Shown here piece by piece: positions 47,722-56,121 of a DNA stretch of 64,000 nt. This DNA comes from Serratia liquefaciens ATCC 27592. GTDB taxonomy: Bacteria; Pseudomonadota; Gammaproteobacteria; Enterobacterales; Enterobacteriaceae. The position numbers and the translations under genes are program-made. Position 1 is the first letter of the stretch, and each line of letters opens with the position of its first letter. The stretch is from positions 2,294,001 to 2,358,000 of the forward strand of contig NC_021741.1 of assembly GCF_000422085.1 (NCBI RefSeq). The letters run 5' to 3'. The notes beneath the pieces were generated by a model that saw only the letters and a list, made by a program, of their open reading frames with translations, was not told the DNA's origin and did no database searches.

Positions 47722-48702
47722 TCAGATTATATTTAATTGCCTGGCGAGTTTGTAATGGTGTCCTTCGGTATCAACCAAACGTTTCTGCATGCTGATTAAA
47801 TCGATGGGAATAGGTTGGTTGCCGGCATTAATAATGATTGCCTTGTTCTTCATTCCTGAATGAATACAGCGAACCACTTCGCTGGCCATAATGGTCCCCT
47901 GATAAATCTCTTCGCCGGTCGGTTCACCATTGCGCAGACCGTAGCCCATAATCGTTTTACGAATACGCACGCCAATTTTTGGCTCCAATTGTTTTATCAT
48001 GGTGTCGATAGCGCCTTGAAAACCGGGCGAGTATTCTTTGGTATAACCCTCTGAGCACAAAATAATCACGCTATTTTGCTGCTCAAGTCGTCGAGTTATT
48101 TTCTCTGCCAGCTGATTCAAGGCATATTGGCATTCCGGGATCAGGGCAAAATCCGCATTGGATTTGATGGCCGATTGCAGCGTCAACTCCCCGCAGTAAC
48201 CGCCCAGCAGCTCAATCATGAACACGCGTCCGGGCAGGGCGCGCCCGGTGTTTCTCAGTTTTGAAACTTCATTTATCACCTGTTCGCAGGCGGTGGAAAA
48301 GCCAATGCTGTAATGACTGCCGAAAACGTCATTGTCGATAGTCATCCCCACGCCAAAACAGTTAATACCGAATTCACTGAGCGTATTTAAAAACTGCAGC
48401 GACCCGTCACCACCGGCCATAATAAGCACGTCTATGTGCAAGGCCTTAAGCTGTTTGCTGATGGTTTCATATTCTCCAGCCGTCAATTTCTTGGCCGTGC
48501 GGCCGGAAGAGATTATCGGCATTGATGAAATGGAGAAATCAACCAAATCGCGTTGGGCAATAGGATGGTGCTGATTAGCCAATAATCCGGGGATGCCGCC
48601 GTTAAACAGAATGATATCTGCCTGCGCCAACCTGGCGACCTGGAAAATAAAGTTATTGATCCCGGTGACATCGCCGCCGCTTATTACTACGCCAATCTTC
48701 AT
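47722..48702 (-). CDS. Divergent PfkA-family phosphofructokinase-like protein
   Basis: 326 residues following the whole PfkA fold: ATP-site GVVISGGDVTGINNF, MAGGDGS (the ATP-type GGDGS), substrate-site TIDNDVFGSHYSIGFSTA with catalytic Asp, and ELLGGYCGELTLQSA. The usual PGTIDND or PKTIDND is replaced by GMTIDND, and MGR(H/Y)CG by LGGYCG, so a substrate-contact Arg-type position has changed. The expected role is a second phosphorylation of a ketose phosphate. I chose the ATG at 48702 after ACAGGTAT. First gene of the operon. Confidence 0.85.
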   Translation of the reverse strand: MKIGVVISGGDVTGINNFIFQVARLAQADIILFNGGIPGLLANQHHPIAQRDLVDFSISSMPIISSGRTAKKLTAGEYETISKQLKALHIDVLIMAGGDGSLQFLNTLSEFGINCFGVGMTIDNDVFGSHYSIGFSTACEQVINEVSKLRNTGRALPGRVFMIELLGGYCGELTLQSAIKSNADFALIPECQYALNQLAEKITRRLEQQNSVIILCSEGYTKEYSPGFQGAIDTMIKQLEPKIGVRIRKTIMGYGLRNGEPTGEEIYQGTIMASEVVRCIHSGMKNKAIIINAGNQPIPIDLISMQKRLVDTEGHHYKLARQLNII

Positions 48703-49086
48703 ATACCTGTCTCCAGCCAATTCCGTGGAGATCATTGTCATTTTTGGCATCGGTAAAATTTGCAGGCGACATCACAAAACAATCACAAATATTTTTATGG
48801 ATGGCCTTGACAGGCTTGCCGGCAGGATTAATTTTGCGAAGGATATCTCATTTTATTTTTGGCGGCTTCGAGATTTTTAGATGATGATTATTAATAATCA
48901 AAGAGTTGCGTTCACGTCGCGTTAAGGCCGGCTTTACCGCCATCAATGGCGAGGAGCAAAGAAATAAGTTTAATGAAGTGTGATAACTCTCGCATTTTTA
49001 TTCGATACGCTGAGTGTGACGTTAATAAATACGCGGATAAAAGAAATAACCACGTATTTATTAAGTTATTTAATGATTGAGGTTAT
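48703..49086 (-). promoter_or_regulatory. Upstream region of the PTS operon
   Basis: 384 bases between the PFK-like gene and the DeoR-type gene, AT-rich, with no gene. A good CRP-like site lies at 48976-48997 (core TGTGATAACTCTCGCA). TGTGA also occurs twice on the minus strand near 48770-48790. The CACGAAA-type repeats found upstream of the DeoR gene are absent here. Confidence 0.5.
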
Positions 49087-49842
49087 TCAGGCTCTAACCA
49101 CGGTCAAACCGGCCTGTTCCAGCGGGCCCGTCAGTGCAACATCGGTGGAGCGCTCGACGATAATACTCTGCGCCATGGAAATATCGCCAATGGCATATTG
49201 CGAGGCGGCATTGAGCTTGGCGGCCGAGGCCAATACCACGGTTTCTGCCGCCCGTGCGGCCAGTGCCCGCTTGATGTAAGCCTCTTCGAGATCGCCGGTG
49301 CTCAGGCCGGCGGTAGGGTGCACGCCAGTCACGCCCATAAAATAAATATCGGCGCGAATATGAGACATGGCTTCCACTGCGGCTGCGCCAACGCTGACGA
49401 TCGAATGTTTATATAAACGCCCGCCGATCAGGATCACTTCGACCTTCGGGTGGTCTACCAGACCGACGGCCACGCTGGGGCTGTGGGTGACGACGGTGGC
49501 TTCCAGCGTGGGCGGGAGCTGCCTGACCAATTCGGCAGAAGTCGTGCCGCCATCCAGAATCACCACTTGCCCAGGGGTAATCATTGCCGCCGCGGCTTTG
49601 GCAATCGCACGTTTGGCGGCGGATTCCTGCCCGTTTCTTTCGGCAAAGGTGGCAATGGCCGGGGAGACCGGCAGCGCTCCGCCGTGCACTCGTTGCAATA
49701 GGCCTTCACTGTCCAATTCGCGCAGATCGCGCCGCAGGGTATCTTCGGACAACCCGAACATCTCGCTGAGCTGTTTGGCCAGAACCTGTCCGTCCTGAGC
49801 CAGTTTTTCCAGAATGATTTTTTTACGTTGGCTGGTGAGCAT
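49087..49842 (-). CDS. DeoR/GlpR-family transcriptional regulator
   Basis: 251 residues: an N-terminal winged helix-turn-helix (SQRKKIILEKLAQDG, SEMFGLSEDTLRRDLRELDSEGLLQRVHGGAL) and the C-terminal sugar-phosphate-binding isomerase-like domain (ILDGGTTSAELVRQLP, VILIGGRLY, GVTGVHPTAGLSTGDLEEA). It lies upstream of the PTS operon on the same strand but is divergent from nudK; repeats upstream suggest it controls itself and nudK. Control of the PTS operon is possible but not shown by shared sites. Confidence 0.88.
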   Translation of the reverse strand: MLTSQRKKIILEKLAQDGQVLAKQLSEMFGLSEDTLRRDLRELDSEGLLQRVHGGALPVSPAIATFAERNGQESAAKRAIAKAAAAMITPGQVVILDGGTTSAELVRQLPPTLEATVVTHSPSVAVGLVDHPKVEVILIGGRLYKHSIVSVGAAAVEAMSHIRADIYFMGVTGVHPTAGLSTGDLEEAYIKRALAARAAETVVLASAAKLNAASQYAIGDISMAQSIIVERSTDVALTGPLEQAGLTVVRA

Positions 49843-49868
49843 GGCGTTTTCCCGTTAAATTTGCGCTG

Positions 49869-49905
49869 CACGAAATATCTTGATCATACACGAAAATGCA
49901 CGATA
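49869..49905. promoter_or_regulatory. Direct repeats, candidate DeoR-family operator
   Basis: CACGAAA at 49869 and 49889 and CACGATA at 49899: three direct repeats spaced by 20 and 10 bases, that is whole helical turns. On the other strand they read TTTCGTG, similar to the TTTC direct repeats bound by AgaR/GatR/UlaR-type regulators. Located between the DeoR gene and nudK. Confidence 0.6.
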
Positions 49906-49942
49906 GTATCAATTTCCTTTCCTGCTTGTGGAGTTGAGCACC

Positions 49943-50539
49943 ATGATCGCTACCCAAGATCGGGTTCGCATTGTCGAAACCCGGGTACTGTCTGATGACT
50001 GGTATTTGCTGAAAAAAACCACCTTTGATTTTTTGCGTCGCGATGGCGTATGGCAGCGACAAAGCCGTGAAACCTACGACCGCGGCGATGGAGCCACCAT
50101 TTTGCTGTTTAACCGGCAAAGGCAAAAGGTAGTGCTGACGCGTCAGTTCCGCTTCCCGGCGTTCGTCAATGGGCACGACGGCATGCTGATAGAGGCTGCC
50201 GCCGGGTTGCTGGACAATGCGTCGCCAGAAGAGCGCATCCGGGCTGAAGCGGAAGAAGAAACCGGCTATATCGTGCAAAACGTGCAAAAGGTGTTTGAAG
50301 CATACATGAGCCCCGGTTCGGTGACGGAGAAACTGCACTTTTTTGTCGGCGAATACCAGGCTGATGAGCGGGTCAGCGATGGCGGCGGGGTGGAGGCGGA
50401 AGGCGAAGATCTCGAAGTGATCGAACTGCCGTTGGCAGACGCACTGCGCGCTGTCAGCCAGGGCACCATTGTCGATGCCAAAACTATCATGCTGCTGCAG
50501 TTTGTTGCCCTAAACCACACTCTGGAGAAGCGTTTATGA
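49943..50539 (+). CDS. nudK: Nudix hydrolase, NudK-like (GDP-mannose pyrophosphatase)
   Basis: 198 residues with the Nudix box around GLLDNASPEERIRAEAEEETGY and the ADP/GDP-sugar type context RETYDRGDGATILLFNRQRQKVVLTRQFRFPAFVNG and AYMSPGSVTEKLHFFVGEY. It follows E. coli NudK closely from memory. Hydrolyses GDP-mannose and related nucleotide sugars. I chose the ATG at 49943 with GGAG upstream. The stop overlaps the next start (ATGA). Confidence 0.88.
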   Translation: MIATQDRVRIVETRVLSDDWYLLKKTTFDFLRRDGVWQRQSRETYDRGDGATILLFNRQRQKVVLTRQFRFPAFVNGHDGMLIEAAAGLLDNASPEERIRAEAEEETGYIVQNVQKVFEAYMSPGSVTEKLHFFVGEYQADERVSDGGGVEAEGEDLEVIELPLADALRAVSQGTIVDAKTIMLLQFVALNHTLEKRL

Positions 50540-50904
50540 GCGCCCAATTGATCCTGATTGCCGGCCCGTACCGTAGCGGCACCGATGGCGATGCACAACG
50601 CATTGCCGACAACTTGCACCGGTTGGAGCAGGCCGCGCTGGCGGTCTATCAGCGTGGGCATGTGCCGGTGATCGGCGAATGGTTGGCGCTGCCCCTGGCG
50701 ACGGCGGCCGGTTCCACCCAGTTGGGGGATGCGGTGAGTGAAGCGTTTCTCTATCCGGTGGCCCACCGACTGATAGCCCAGTGCCAGGCTATTTATCGCA
50801 TCGAAGGGGCGTCGGCCGGCGCGGATAACGACGTGCGCCTGGCTAATGAGTGGGGAATGCAGGTGTATTATCGTCTGGATGATATCCCGCAGTTGACACC
50901 GTAA
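50536..50904 (+). CDS. Small protein resembling DUF4406/nucleoside deoxyribosyltransferase-like fold
   Basis: 122 residues beginning MSAQLILIAGPYRSGTDGDA, the GPYRSG-type opening seen in nucleoside 2-deoxyribosyltransferase-like proteins, followed by a helix and PVIGEWLALPLA. The C-terminal half (YRIEGASAGADNDVRLANEWGMQVYY) matches the SxGAxxE-like substrate loop only loosely. Coupled to nudK by a four-base overlap. Function unknown. Confidence 0.75.
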   Translation: MSAQLILIAGPYRSGTDGDAQRIADNLHRLEQAALAVYQRGHVPVIGEWLALPLATAAGSTQLGDAVSEAFLYPVAHRLIAQCQAIYRIEGASAGADNDVRLANEWGMQVYYRLDDIPQLTP

Positions 50905-50914
50905 GAATGAAAAA

Positions 50915-50934
50915 AGGCAGGCTTTCGCCTGCCT
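50915..50934 (-). terminator. Hairpin 1 downstream of the nudK unit and malY
   Basis: AGGCAGGC paired with GCCTGCCT, loop TTTC. On the minus strand it is followed by TTTTTT, so it can terminate malXY transcription, 175 bases beyond malY. An identical hairpin lies at 51075. Confidence 0.7.
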
Positions 50935-50972
50935 CAGACTGCGGACATACCCGCGAAAGGCTAAGCCGGTAG

Positions 50973-50992
50973 GGGTCGAACATGTTCGACCC
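50973..50992. repeat. Perfect 20-bp palindrome
   Basis: GGGTCGAACATGTTCGACCC is a perfect inverted repeat located between the two identical AGGCAGGC hairpins. Not followed by a T-run. Its role is unknown; could be a protein-binding site or dispersed intergenic repeat. Confidence 0.75.
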
Positions 50993-51074
50993 GATTTAAC
51001 TCATTGATTATGCTAATGGGCGCAGCATACAGCGCCCCTACAGTAAAACAACAGAGCACTTCGTCAACGGTTTC

Positions 51075-51094
51075 AGGCAGGCTTTCGCCTGCCT
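51075..51094 (-). terminator. Hairpin 2, identical copy, just after malY
   Basis: Same 20 bases as the hairpin at 50915-50934, 15 bases past the malY stop. The minus-strand flank here lacks a long T-run, so it is a weaker terminator. Confidence 0.55.
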
Positions 51095-51108
51095 TCCAGC
51101 CCATCAGT

Positions 51109-52290
51109 TCAAACCTCGTCCAACACAAACTTCAACCCATTTATCAGCTTGTCCATGCCCGCCTCGAGCTTGCTGCGCGGGCAACCTACGTTCAGCCGCA
51201 GGAAGCCACGGCCTTCTTCGCCGTAGGTGAAACCGGGCATAATCGCTACCTTTTCGCGTTCGATCAGTACCTGCTGTAGCTGGCGATCGTCTATGCCCAG
51301 TGGACGCAGATCGATCCAGGCCAGATAGGTAGACTGCGGCGGCTGCCAGGCCAGGGCAGGAAAGGCCTGATTCAGCCGCTCGGCGACGTACGTCAGGTTG
51401 TCCTGCAGGTAATCACGCAGCGCATCCAACCAGGGTTCGCCGTGGCGATAAGCGGCAATATGCGCCGCCACTGCCAGCACCGCCGGGGAAGATAAGCCGT
51501 CGCGCGCTTTCAACTGCTGGAAATAAGCCTCGCGGCTGGCATCGTCACTGATAAAACCGTAGGCGCCGGTCAACGCCGGGATATTGAAGGTTTTCGAACC
51601 TGAAGTCAGCAGTGCCCAGGGCGTGGTGGCGACCTGACTCCACGGCGTGTGGCGGTTTTCCCCCCAGACCATATCCATGTGGATCTCATCGCTGATCACC
51701 CGTACGTCGTGGCGTTCGCACAGCTCAGCCATCTGCTGTAATTCTTCTGCGCGCCATACCTTGCCGGTCGGGTTCTGCGGGCTGCACAGCAGCAGAATTT
51801 TGGTCTGTGGCCGTGCCAGCAAGGCTTCCAGGTGCGCCATATCGCACAGCCAGTCGTTACCCTGCTGATGCAGCGGGCAGGCCAACAGTTGGCGCTGATT
51901 ACCGAGGATCACCTTATAAAAGGCGTCATAGGCCGGGGTATGGGTGACCACGTATTCACCCGGTGCCGACCACTGGCGAATCAGTTGCGCCACCATATAA
52001 ATTACCGACGGGCCATACACGGCCATGTTGGTGTCGACGGGGCTCGCAAAGCGCTGTTGATACCAGTGGCGTACCGCACCGAGAAAATCTTCATGCTGCC
52101 AGCGGCTGTAACCCAGTACGCCATGCTGCAGGCGCTGTTGCAGCGCCTCGATAATGCAGGGGGCGGTGGCGAAATCCATATCGGAGATGGTAAAAGGCAA
52201 TAAATCGTCATGGCCAAAGCGATCGGCAATGTAATCCCACTGCGTGCACCAGGTACCGTGCCGATCGACCGGGGTAGAAAAATCAAACAT
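51109..52290 (-). CDS. malY: PLP-dependent beta C-S lyase MalY
   Basis: 393-residue aminotransferase-fold enzyme with cystathionine beta-lyase activity that also antagonises MalT in E. coli. PLP Lys in SGSKTFNIPALTGAYG, the conserved CSPQNPTGKVW and ISDEIHMDMVWG. The start matches the family (FDFSTPVDRHGTWCTQWDYIADRF). Overlaps malX by eight bases. Confidence 0.96.
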   Translation of the reverse strand: MFDFSTPVDRHGTWCTQWDYIADRFGHDDLLPFTISDMDFATAPCIIEALQQRLQHGVLGYSRWQHEDFLGAVRHWYQQRFASPVDTNMAVYGPSVIYMVAQLIRQWSAPGEYVVTHTPAYDAFYKVILGNQRQLLACPLHQQGNDWLCDMAHLEALLARPQTKILLLCSPQNPTGKVWRAEELQQMAELCERHDVRVISDEIHMDMVWGENRHTPWSQVATTPWALLTSGSKTFNIPALTGAYGFISDDASREAYFQQLKARDGLSSPAVLAVAAHIAAYRHGEPWLDALRDYLQDNLTYVAERLNQAFPALAWQPPQSTYLAWIDLRPLGIDDRQLQQVLIEREKVAIMPGFTYGEEGRGFLRLNVGCPRSKLEAGMDKLINGLKFVLDEV

Positions 52291-53902
52291 GAGACGCTCC
52301 CTGCAGGGCCGCAGCAGGTTGCGCGGCGGCTATCAGTGAGTCTAATTCATCTTTCACCGATTGCACCTGCGGGCCGATCACCACCTGCAGGTTATGCTCG
52401 TTAAGGTGCACCACGCCAATCGCGCGGTTGGCTTTAAGCGCGGCATCGTCCACTTTGCTCATATCATCAACGGACAAGCGTAAACGGGTGATGCAGTTAT
52501 CCAAAGAGACGATGTTCTCGCTACCGCCCAGCGCCGCCAGGATTGCCGGCACGTTATAACCGGATTTGCCTACCACACCGACAGGGGCGCTTTGGCTGCC
52601 GGCAGTCTCGCTTTCACGGCCCGGCGTTTTGATATTAAAGCGCTGAATGGAGAAGCGGAAAATAGCGTAGTAGGCCGCGAACCAGATGGCGGCAACGATC
52701 GGCACCAGATACCACTTGGTGGCGGTACCGTGCAGGATGCCGAACACCACGAAGTCGATGATGTTGCCGTCGGTGTTGCCGATGGTTACACCCAGCAGCG
52801 CCATCACGGTGAAGCCCAGCCCGGTCAGGATGGCGTGAATAAAGTACAGGAAAGGCGCGACGAACAGGAACAGGAACTCGATCGGTTCGGTAGTCCCGCC
52901 GACCACGCAGGCCACGACGCCGGAGATCAGCAGGCCCTTAATCTTGTGGCGGTTTTCCGGTTTGGCGCAGTGATACATTGCCAACGCCGCTCCCGGCAGA
53001 CCGCCGAGGAATGCCGGCATTTTACCCTGTGACAGGAAGCGGGTGGCGCTTTCGGCAAAGCCGGTGGTGGTCGGGCAGGAGAGTTGAGCCTGGAAGATGG
53101 TCAGTGCGCCGCTGACGCTATGGCCGCATACGTCCAGCGTGCCGCCCGCCTCGGTAAAGCGAATTAGCGCCACCAGAATATGGTGCAGGCCGAACGGCAA
53201 CAGCAGGCGTTCGCCGGTACCGAAAATCATCGGCCCAAAGGCACCGGCACCATTAATCACCCAGCCCAGGCCGTTGATGCCGGCGGCAAACCACGGCCAG
53301 ATCAGAGGAATCACCAGACCACACAGGCCCAGTACCAGGGTAGTGACGATCGGCACGAAGCGGGTGCCGCCAAAGAACGCCAGCGCATCCGGCAGTCGAA
53401 TGGTATTAAAACGCTCATGCAGCAGGTAAACGATAATGCCGACGATCACCGCCCCCAGAATGCCGGTATCGATCGACTGAATGCCGAGGATGTTCTGGAT
53501 GTTATTGGCTTTCAGCACCAGCGGATCGGTGGTGGGCAAAATGCCAGCGGTGGTCAGATAGAAGTTGGTGGCCAGGTTCAGCACCGCAAAACCGACAAAG
53601 CCCGAGAACGCGGCGACACCCTTGTTTTCACGCGCCATACCCAGCGGAATGGCGATGGCAAACATCACCGGCAGGAAGCTGAAGGCGAATGAGCCAATCT
53701 TGCTCATCCAGGTGAACAACAACTGGAAGGCAGGGTGGCCGATAAACGGCATCAGGGTGATGACGTCGCGGCTGCTTAGCGAACTGCCGATCCCCAGCAT
53801 GATGCCGCAGAACGACAGCAGGGCGACGGGCAGCATGAATGTTTTGCCCAGGCTCTGGAAAAACTCCCAGAGCGTAATTTTTTGTTTTTTAGGTGCTGGC
53901 AT
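52283..53902 (-). CDS. malX: PTS EIICB maltose/glucose-type permease MalX
   Basis: 539 residues: an EIIC domain (about 1-410) with the glucose-family motifs GTGERLLLPFGLHHILVA and GGTTEPIEFLFLF, then a linker and an EIIB domain with the phosphocysteine in LDNCITRLRL. The EIIA is not encoded here; in E. coli Crr serves. AGGAG lies before the ATG. A MalI operator lies upstream. Confidence 0.96.
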   Translation of the reverse strand: MPAPKKQKITLWEFFQSLGKTFMLPVALLSFCGIMLGIGSSLSSRDVITLMPFIGHPAFQLLFTWMSKIGSFAFSFLPVMFAIAIPLGMARENKGVAAFSGFVGFAVLNLATNFYLTTAGILPTTDPLVLKANNIQNILGIQSIDTGILGAVIVGIIVYLLHERFNTIRLPDALAFFGGTRFVPIVTTLVLGLCGLVIPLIWPWFAAGINGLGWVINGAGAFGPMIFGTGERLLLPFGLHHILVALIRFTEAGGTLDVCGHSVSGALTIFQAQLSCPTTTGFAESATRFLSQGKMPAFLGGLPGAALAMYHCAKPENRHKIKGLLISGVVACVVGGTTEPIEFLFLFVAPFLYFIHAILTGLGFTVMALLGVTIGNTDGNIIDFVVFGILHGTATKWYLVPIVAAIWFAAYYAIFRFSIQRFNIKTPGRESETAGSQSAPVGVVGKSGYNVPAILAALGGSENIVSLDNCITRLRLSVDDMSKVDDAALKANRAIGVVHLNEHNLQVVIGPQVQSVKDELDSLIAAAQPAAALQGASHV

Positions 53903-53965
53903 AACCGGCGGCTCCTGGCGAAAAAGCGTGCAAAAGTGGTGTGTACCCCTGTTAGGTAAAAATAA

Positions 53966-53981
53966 GATAAAACGTTTTACC
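53966..53981. promoter_or_regulatory. MalI operator 1 (malX side)
   Basis: GATAAAACGTTTTACC, one mismatch to the E. coli MalI operator GATAAAACGTTTTATC. It lies 64 bases upstream of malX. Confidence 0.85.
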
Positions 53982-54042
53982 TAGCAAAAATGCGCCGCTA
54001 ATCACAATTTCAAAGCCTGCTTTGCGGTGAGAATGGATGAGC

Positions 54043-54060
54043 CAGTAAAACGTTTTACTG
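54043..54060. promoter_or_regulatory. MalI operator 2 (malI side)
   Basis: CAGTAAAACGTTTTACTG, a perfect 18-bp palindrome with the same AAAACGTTTT core. Located upstream of malI, consistent with autoregulation as in E. coli. Confidence 0.85.
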
Positions 54061-54164
54061 ATCAAACAGATTCGGTATACCATTTGCTCCAAGAGACATC
54101 CCCCTGGCTTGCTACCCTTGAGTGGCCAGGGGACAGAATGCCCAGGATCGGGCTCGCCGAGGTC

Positions 54165-55196
54165 ATGACCATCAAAAAGATCACCATCACTGATGTTGCG
54201 CAGCAGGCCGGCGTCTCCGTCACCACGGTTTCGCTGGTGCTGAGTGGCAAAGGGCGCATTTCATCGACCACCGTAACGCGGGTGAATCAGGCGATTGAAA
54301 GCCTGGGCTACGTGCGTAACCGTCAGGCGGCGACGCTGCGTGGCGGAGAGTCGGGCGTGATTGGGCTGATCCTGCGTGATATTTGCGAGCCGTTTTATGC
54401 GGAAATGACCGCCGGGCTGAGTGAAGTGCTGGAGGAACACGGCAAAGTGCTGTTCCTGACCCAAAGCGGTCGCGATGGCAAAGGGCTGATGCGTTGTTTT
54501 GATACCCTGCTGGAGCACGGCGTTGACGGCATGGTGCTGGCGGGCGGCGTGCGTATGGCCGGGGGGCTGAAGGAAAAAGCCGCAGAGCAGGGGGTTCCGT
54601 TAGTCTGTGCGGCACGTTCCAACGGTTTGGACGGGGTAGACGTGGTGCGGCCGGACAATATGCAGGCCGCCAAACTGGCCACTGAATTTCTGATCAAACG
54701 CGGTCACAGCCAAATCGCCTATCTCGGCGGGCAAAGCAGCTCGTTGACCCGCGCCGAGCGCCTGGGGGGCTTTTGCGCCACGTTGGTACAGTACGGCCTG
54801 CCTTTTCGCACCGAATGGATTGTCGAGTGCGATTGTCAGCAACGGGCGGCGGCGGAAGCGGCAGAAAATCTGCTGCGCCAGTATCCGAACATCAGCGCAC
54901 TGGTCTGCCACAAGGCGTCGGTGGCGCTGGGGGCTTATTTTGGCATCGTGCGTAGCGGACGCAGTATTGGCTCGGAAGGTGTGGATACCTATTACGGTCA
55001 GCAGGTGGCCCTGATCGGTTTTGGCGACGTTCCGGAAGCCGAACTGACCGAGCCGCCCTTGACGCTGGTTTCCAGTTCTGCGCGTGAAGTGGGCCGCAGC
55101 GCGGCCTCACGCTTGCTACAGCGGATTGCTGATACCGGGTTGCCGCCGCAAAACGTTATCCTGCCACCGATGTTGATTAAACGCGGTTCTGCCTGA
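54165..55196 (+). CDS. malI: LacI-family repressor MalI
   Basis: 343 residues (E. coli 342). N-terminal helix-turn-helix IKKITITDVAQQAGVSVTTVSLVLSGKGRISS, hinge with the central Leu-type residue, and periplasmic-binding-protein-like core with DVVRPDNMQAAKLATEFLI and GGQSSSLTRAERLGG. Represses malXY. I chose the ATG at 54165 by homology. An ATG at 54138 has a better AGGGGA site and would add nine residues. Confidence 0.93.
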   Translation: MTIKKITITDVAQQAGVSVTTVSLVLSGKGRISSTTVTRVNQAIESLGYVRNRQAATLRGGESGVIGLILRDICEPFYAEMTAGLSEVLEEHGKVLFLTQSGRDGKGLMRCFDTLLEHGVDGMVLAGGVRMAGGLKEKAAEQGVPLVCAARSNGLDGVDVVRPDNMQAAKLATEFLIKRGHSQIAYLGGQSSSLTRAERLGGFCATLVQYGLPFRTEWIVECDCQQRAAAEAAENLLRQYPNISALVCHKASVALGAYFGIVRSGRSIGSEGVDTYYGQQVALIGFGDVPEAELTEPPLTLVSSSAREVGRSAASRLLQRIADTGLPPQNVILPPMLIKRGSA

Positions 55197-55198
55197 AT

Positions 55199-56074
55199 TT
55201 ACGCCGACTCTTCATTGGCCTGTTGCTGTATCCAACCGACAAACACCTTCATCGCGGGTGTCATATCGCGTGATTTCAGGTGGGTGAGCCAGTAAGCACC
55301 AAGATTGGCTTCGGCGGCAAAGGGGCGCTGCAATACCCCCTCGCGTAATTCGCGAGCAAACATGCGGGCCGGTGCCAGGGCGACGCCGCCGCTGTGAATG
55401 GCACCTTCCACCATCAGCCGAGAAGAGTCGAATACCGGGCCGTTTATCCGCCATGGCGTGACCTGTGCCGCGGTGAACCAACGCTCCCATTCGTCTTTGC
55501 GATAGCTGCGCATCAGAAGTTCGTGTTGCAGATCCTGCGGCGTACGCAGGCGTTGGGCGATTTCCGGCGGGCACAGCACCGTCAGCGGGGCGTCAAACAA
55601 TTTAAGGTTGTGGGTAGCGGGCCAGCGTCCTTCGCCGAAACGGATAGCAAAATCCATTCCGTCGGCGGACAGGTTAACCAGGTTATTGTTGGTCAAGACA
55701 CGCAGATCGATAAACGGATGCGATGCTCTGAAAGCCGCCAGACGTGGCATTAGCCACCCAACGGCAAAGGTACCGACCACCGCCACCGTCAGCACCTCAT
55801 GGAAATGCCCGCCTTCGAACTGCTGCAGCACCGATTCAATGCGGTCGAAGGCGTCGGTCAATATCGGCAGCAACGCCTGTCCTTCTTCGGTCAGATCCAG
55901 ACCACGCGGCAGCCGCCGGAACAGTTGAATACCCAACTGTTGTTCGAGCGTTCGCACCTGTTGGCTGACGGCGGCCTGGGTAACGCTCAGTTCCAATCCG
56001 GCGCGGGTAAAATTCAGGTGGCGGGCGGAGGATTCAAACGCCCGCAGAGCATTCAGAGGAAGTCGATTGCGCAT
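55199..56074 (-). CDS. ampR: LysR-type regulator AmpR
   Basis: 291 residues. N-terminal helix-turn-helix (LPLNALRAFESSARHLNFTRAGLELSVTQAAVSQQVRTLEQ) and effector domain binding muropeptides (UDP-MurNAc-pentapeptide represses, anhydro-MurNAc peptides activate). Divergent from ampC, the classic arrangement of inducible AmpC. Its stop is two bases from malI. Confidence 0.95.
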   Translation of the reverse strand: MRNRLPLNALRAFESSARHLNFTRAGLELSVTQAAVSQQVRTLEQQLGIQLFRRLPRGLDLTEEGQALLPILTDAFDRIESVLQQFEGGHFHEVLTVAVVGTFAVGWLMPRLAAFRASHPFIDLRVLTNNNLVNLSADGMDFAIRFGEGRWPATHNLKLFDAPLTVLCPPEIAQRLRTPQDLQHELLMRSYRKDEWERWFTAAQVTPWRINGPVFDSSRLMVEGAIHSGGVALAPARMFARELREGVLQRPFAAEANLGAYWLTHLKSRDMTPAMKVFVGWIQQQANEESA

Positions 56075-56121
56075 AAGCTAAGCCATAAGTTTTTCTTTAT
56101 GCTGGCTGAAATTATTATCGC

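Noticed and set aside
48703..49086. Control of the PTS operon by the neighbouring DeoR regulator
   Set aside because: The CACGAAA direct repeats seen upstream of the regulator gene are not present here. Only two scattered GAAATAA words were found, too far apart to be an operator.
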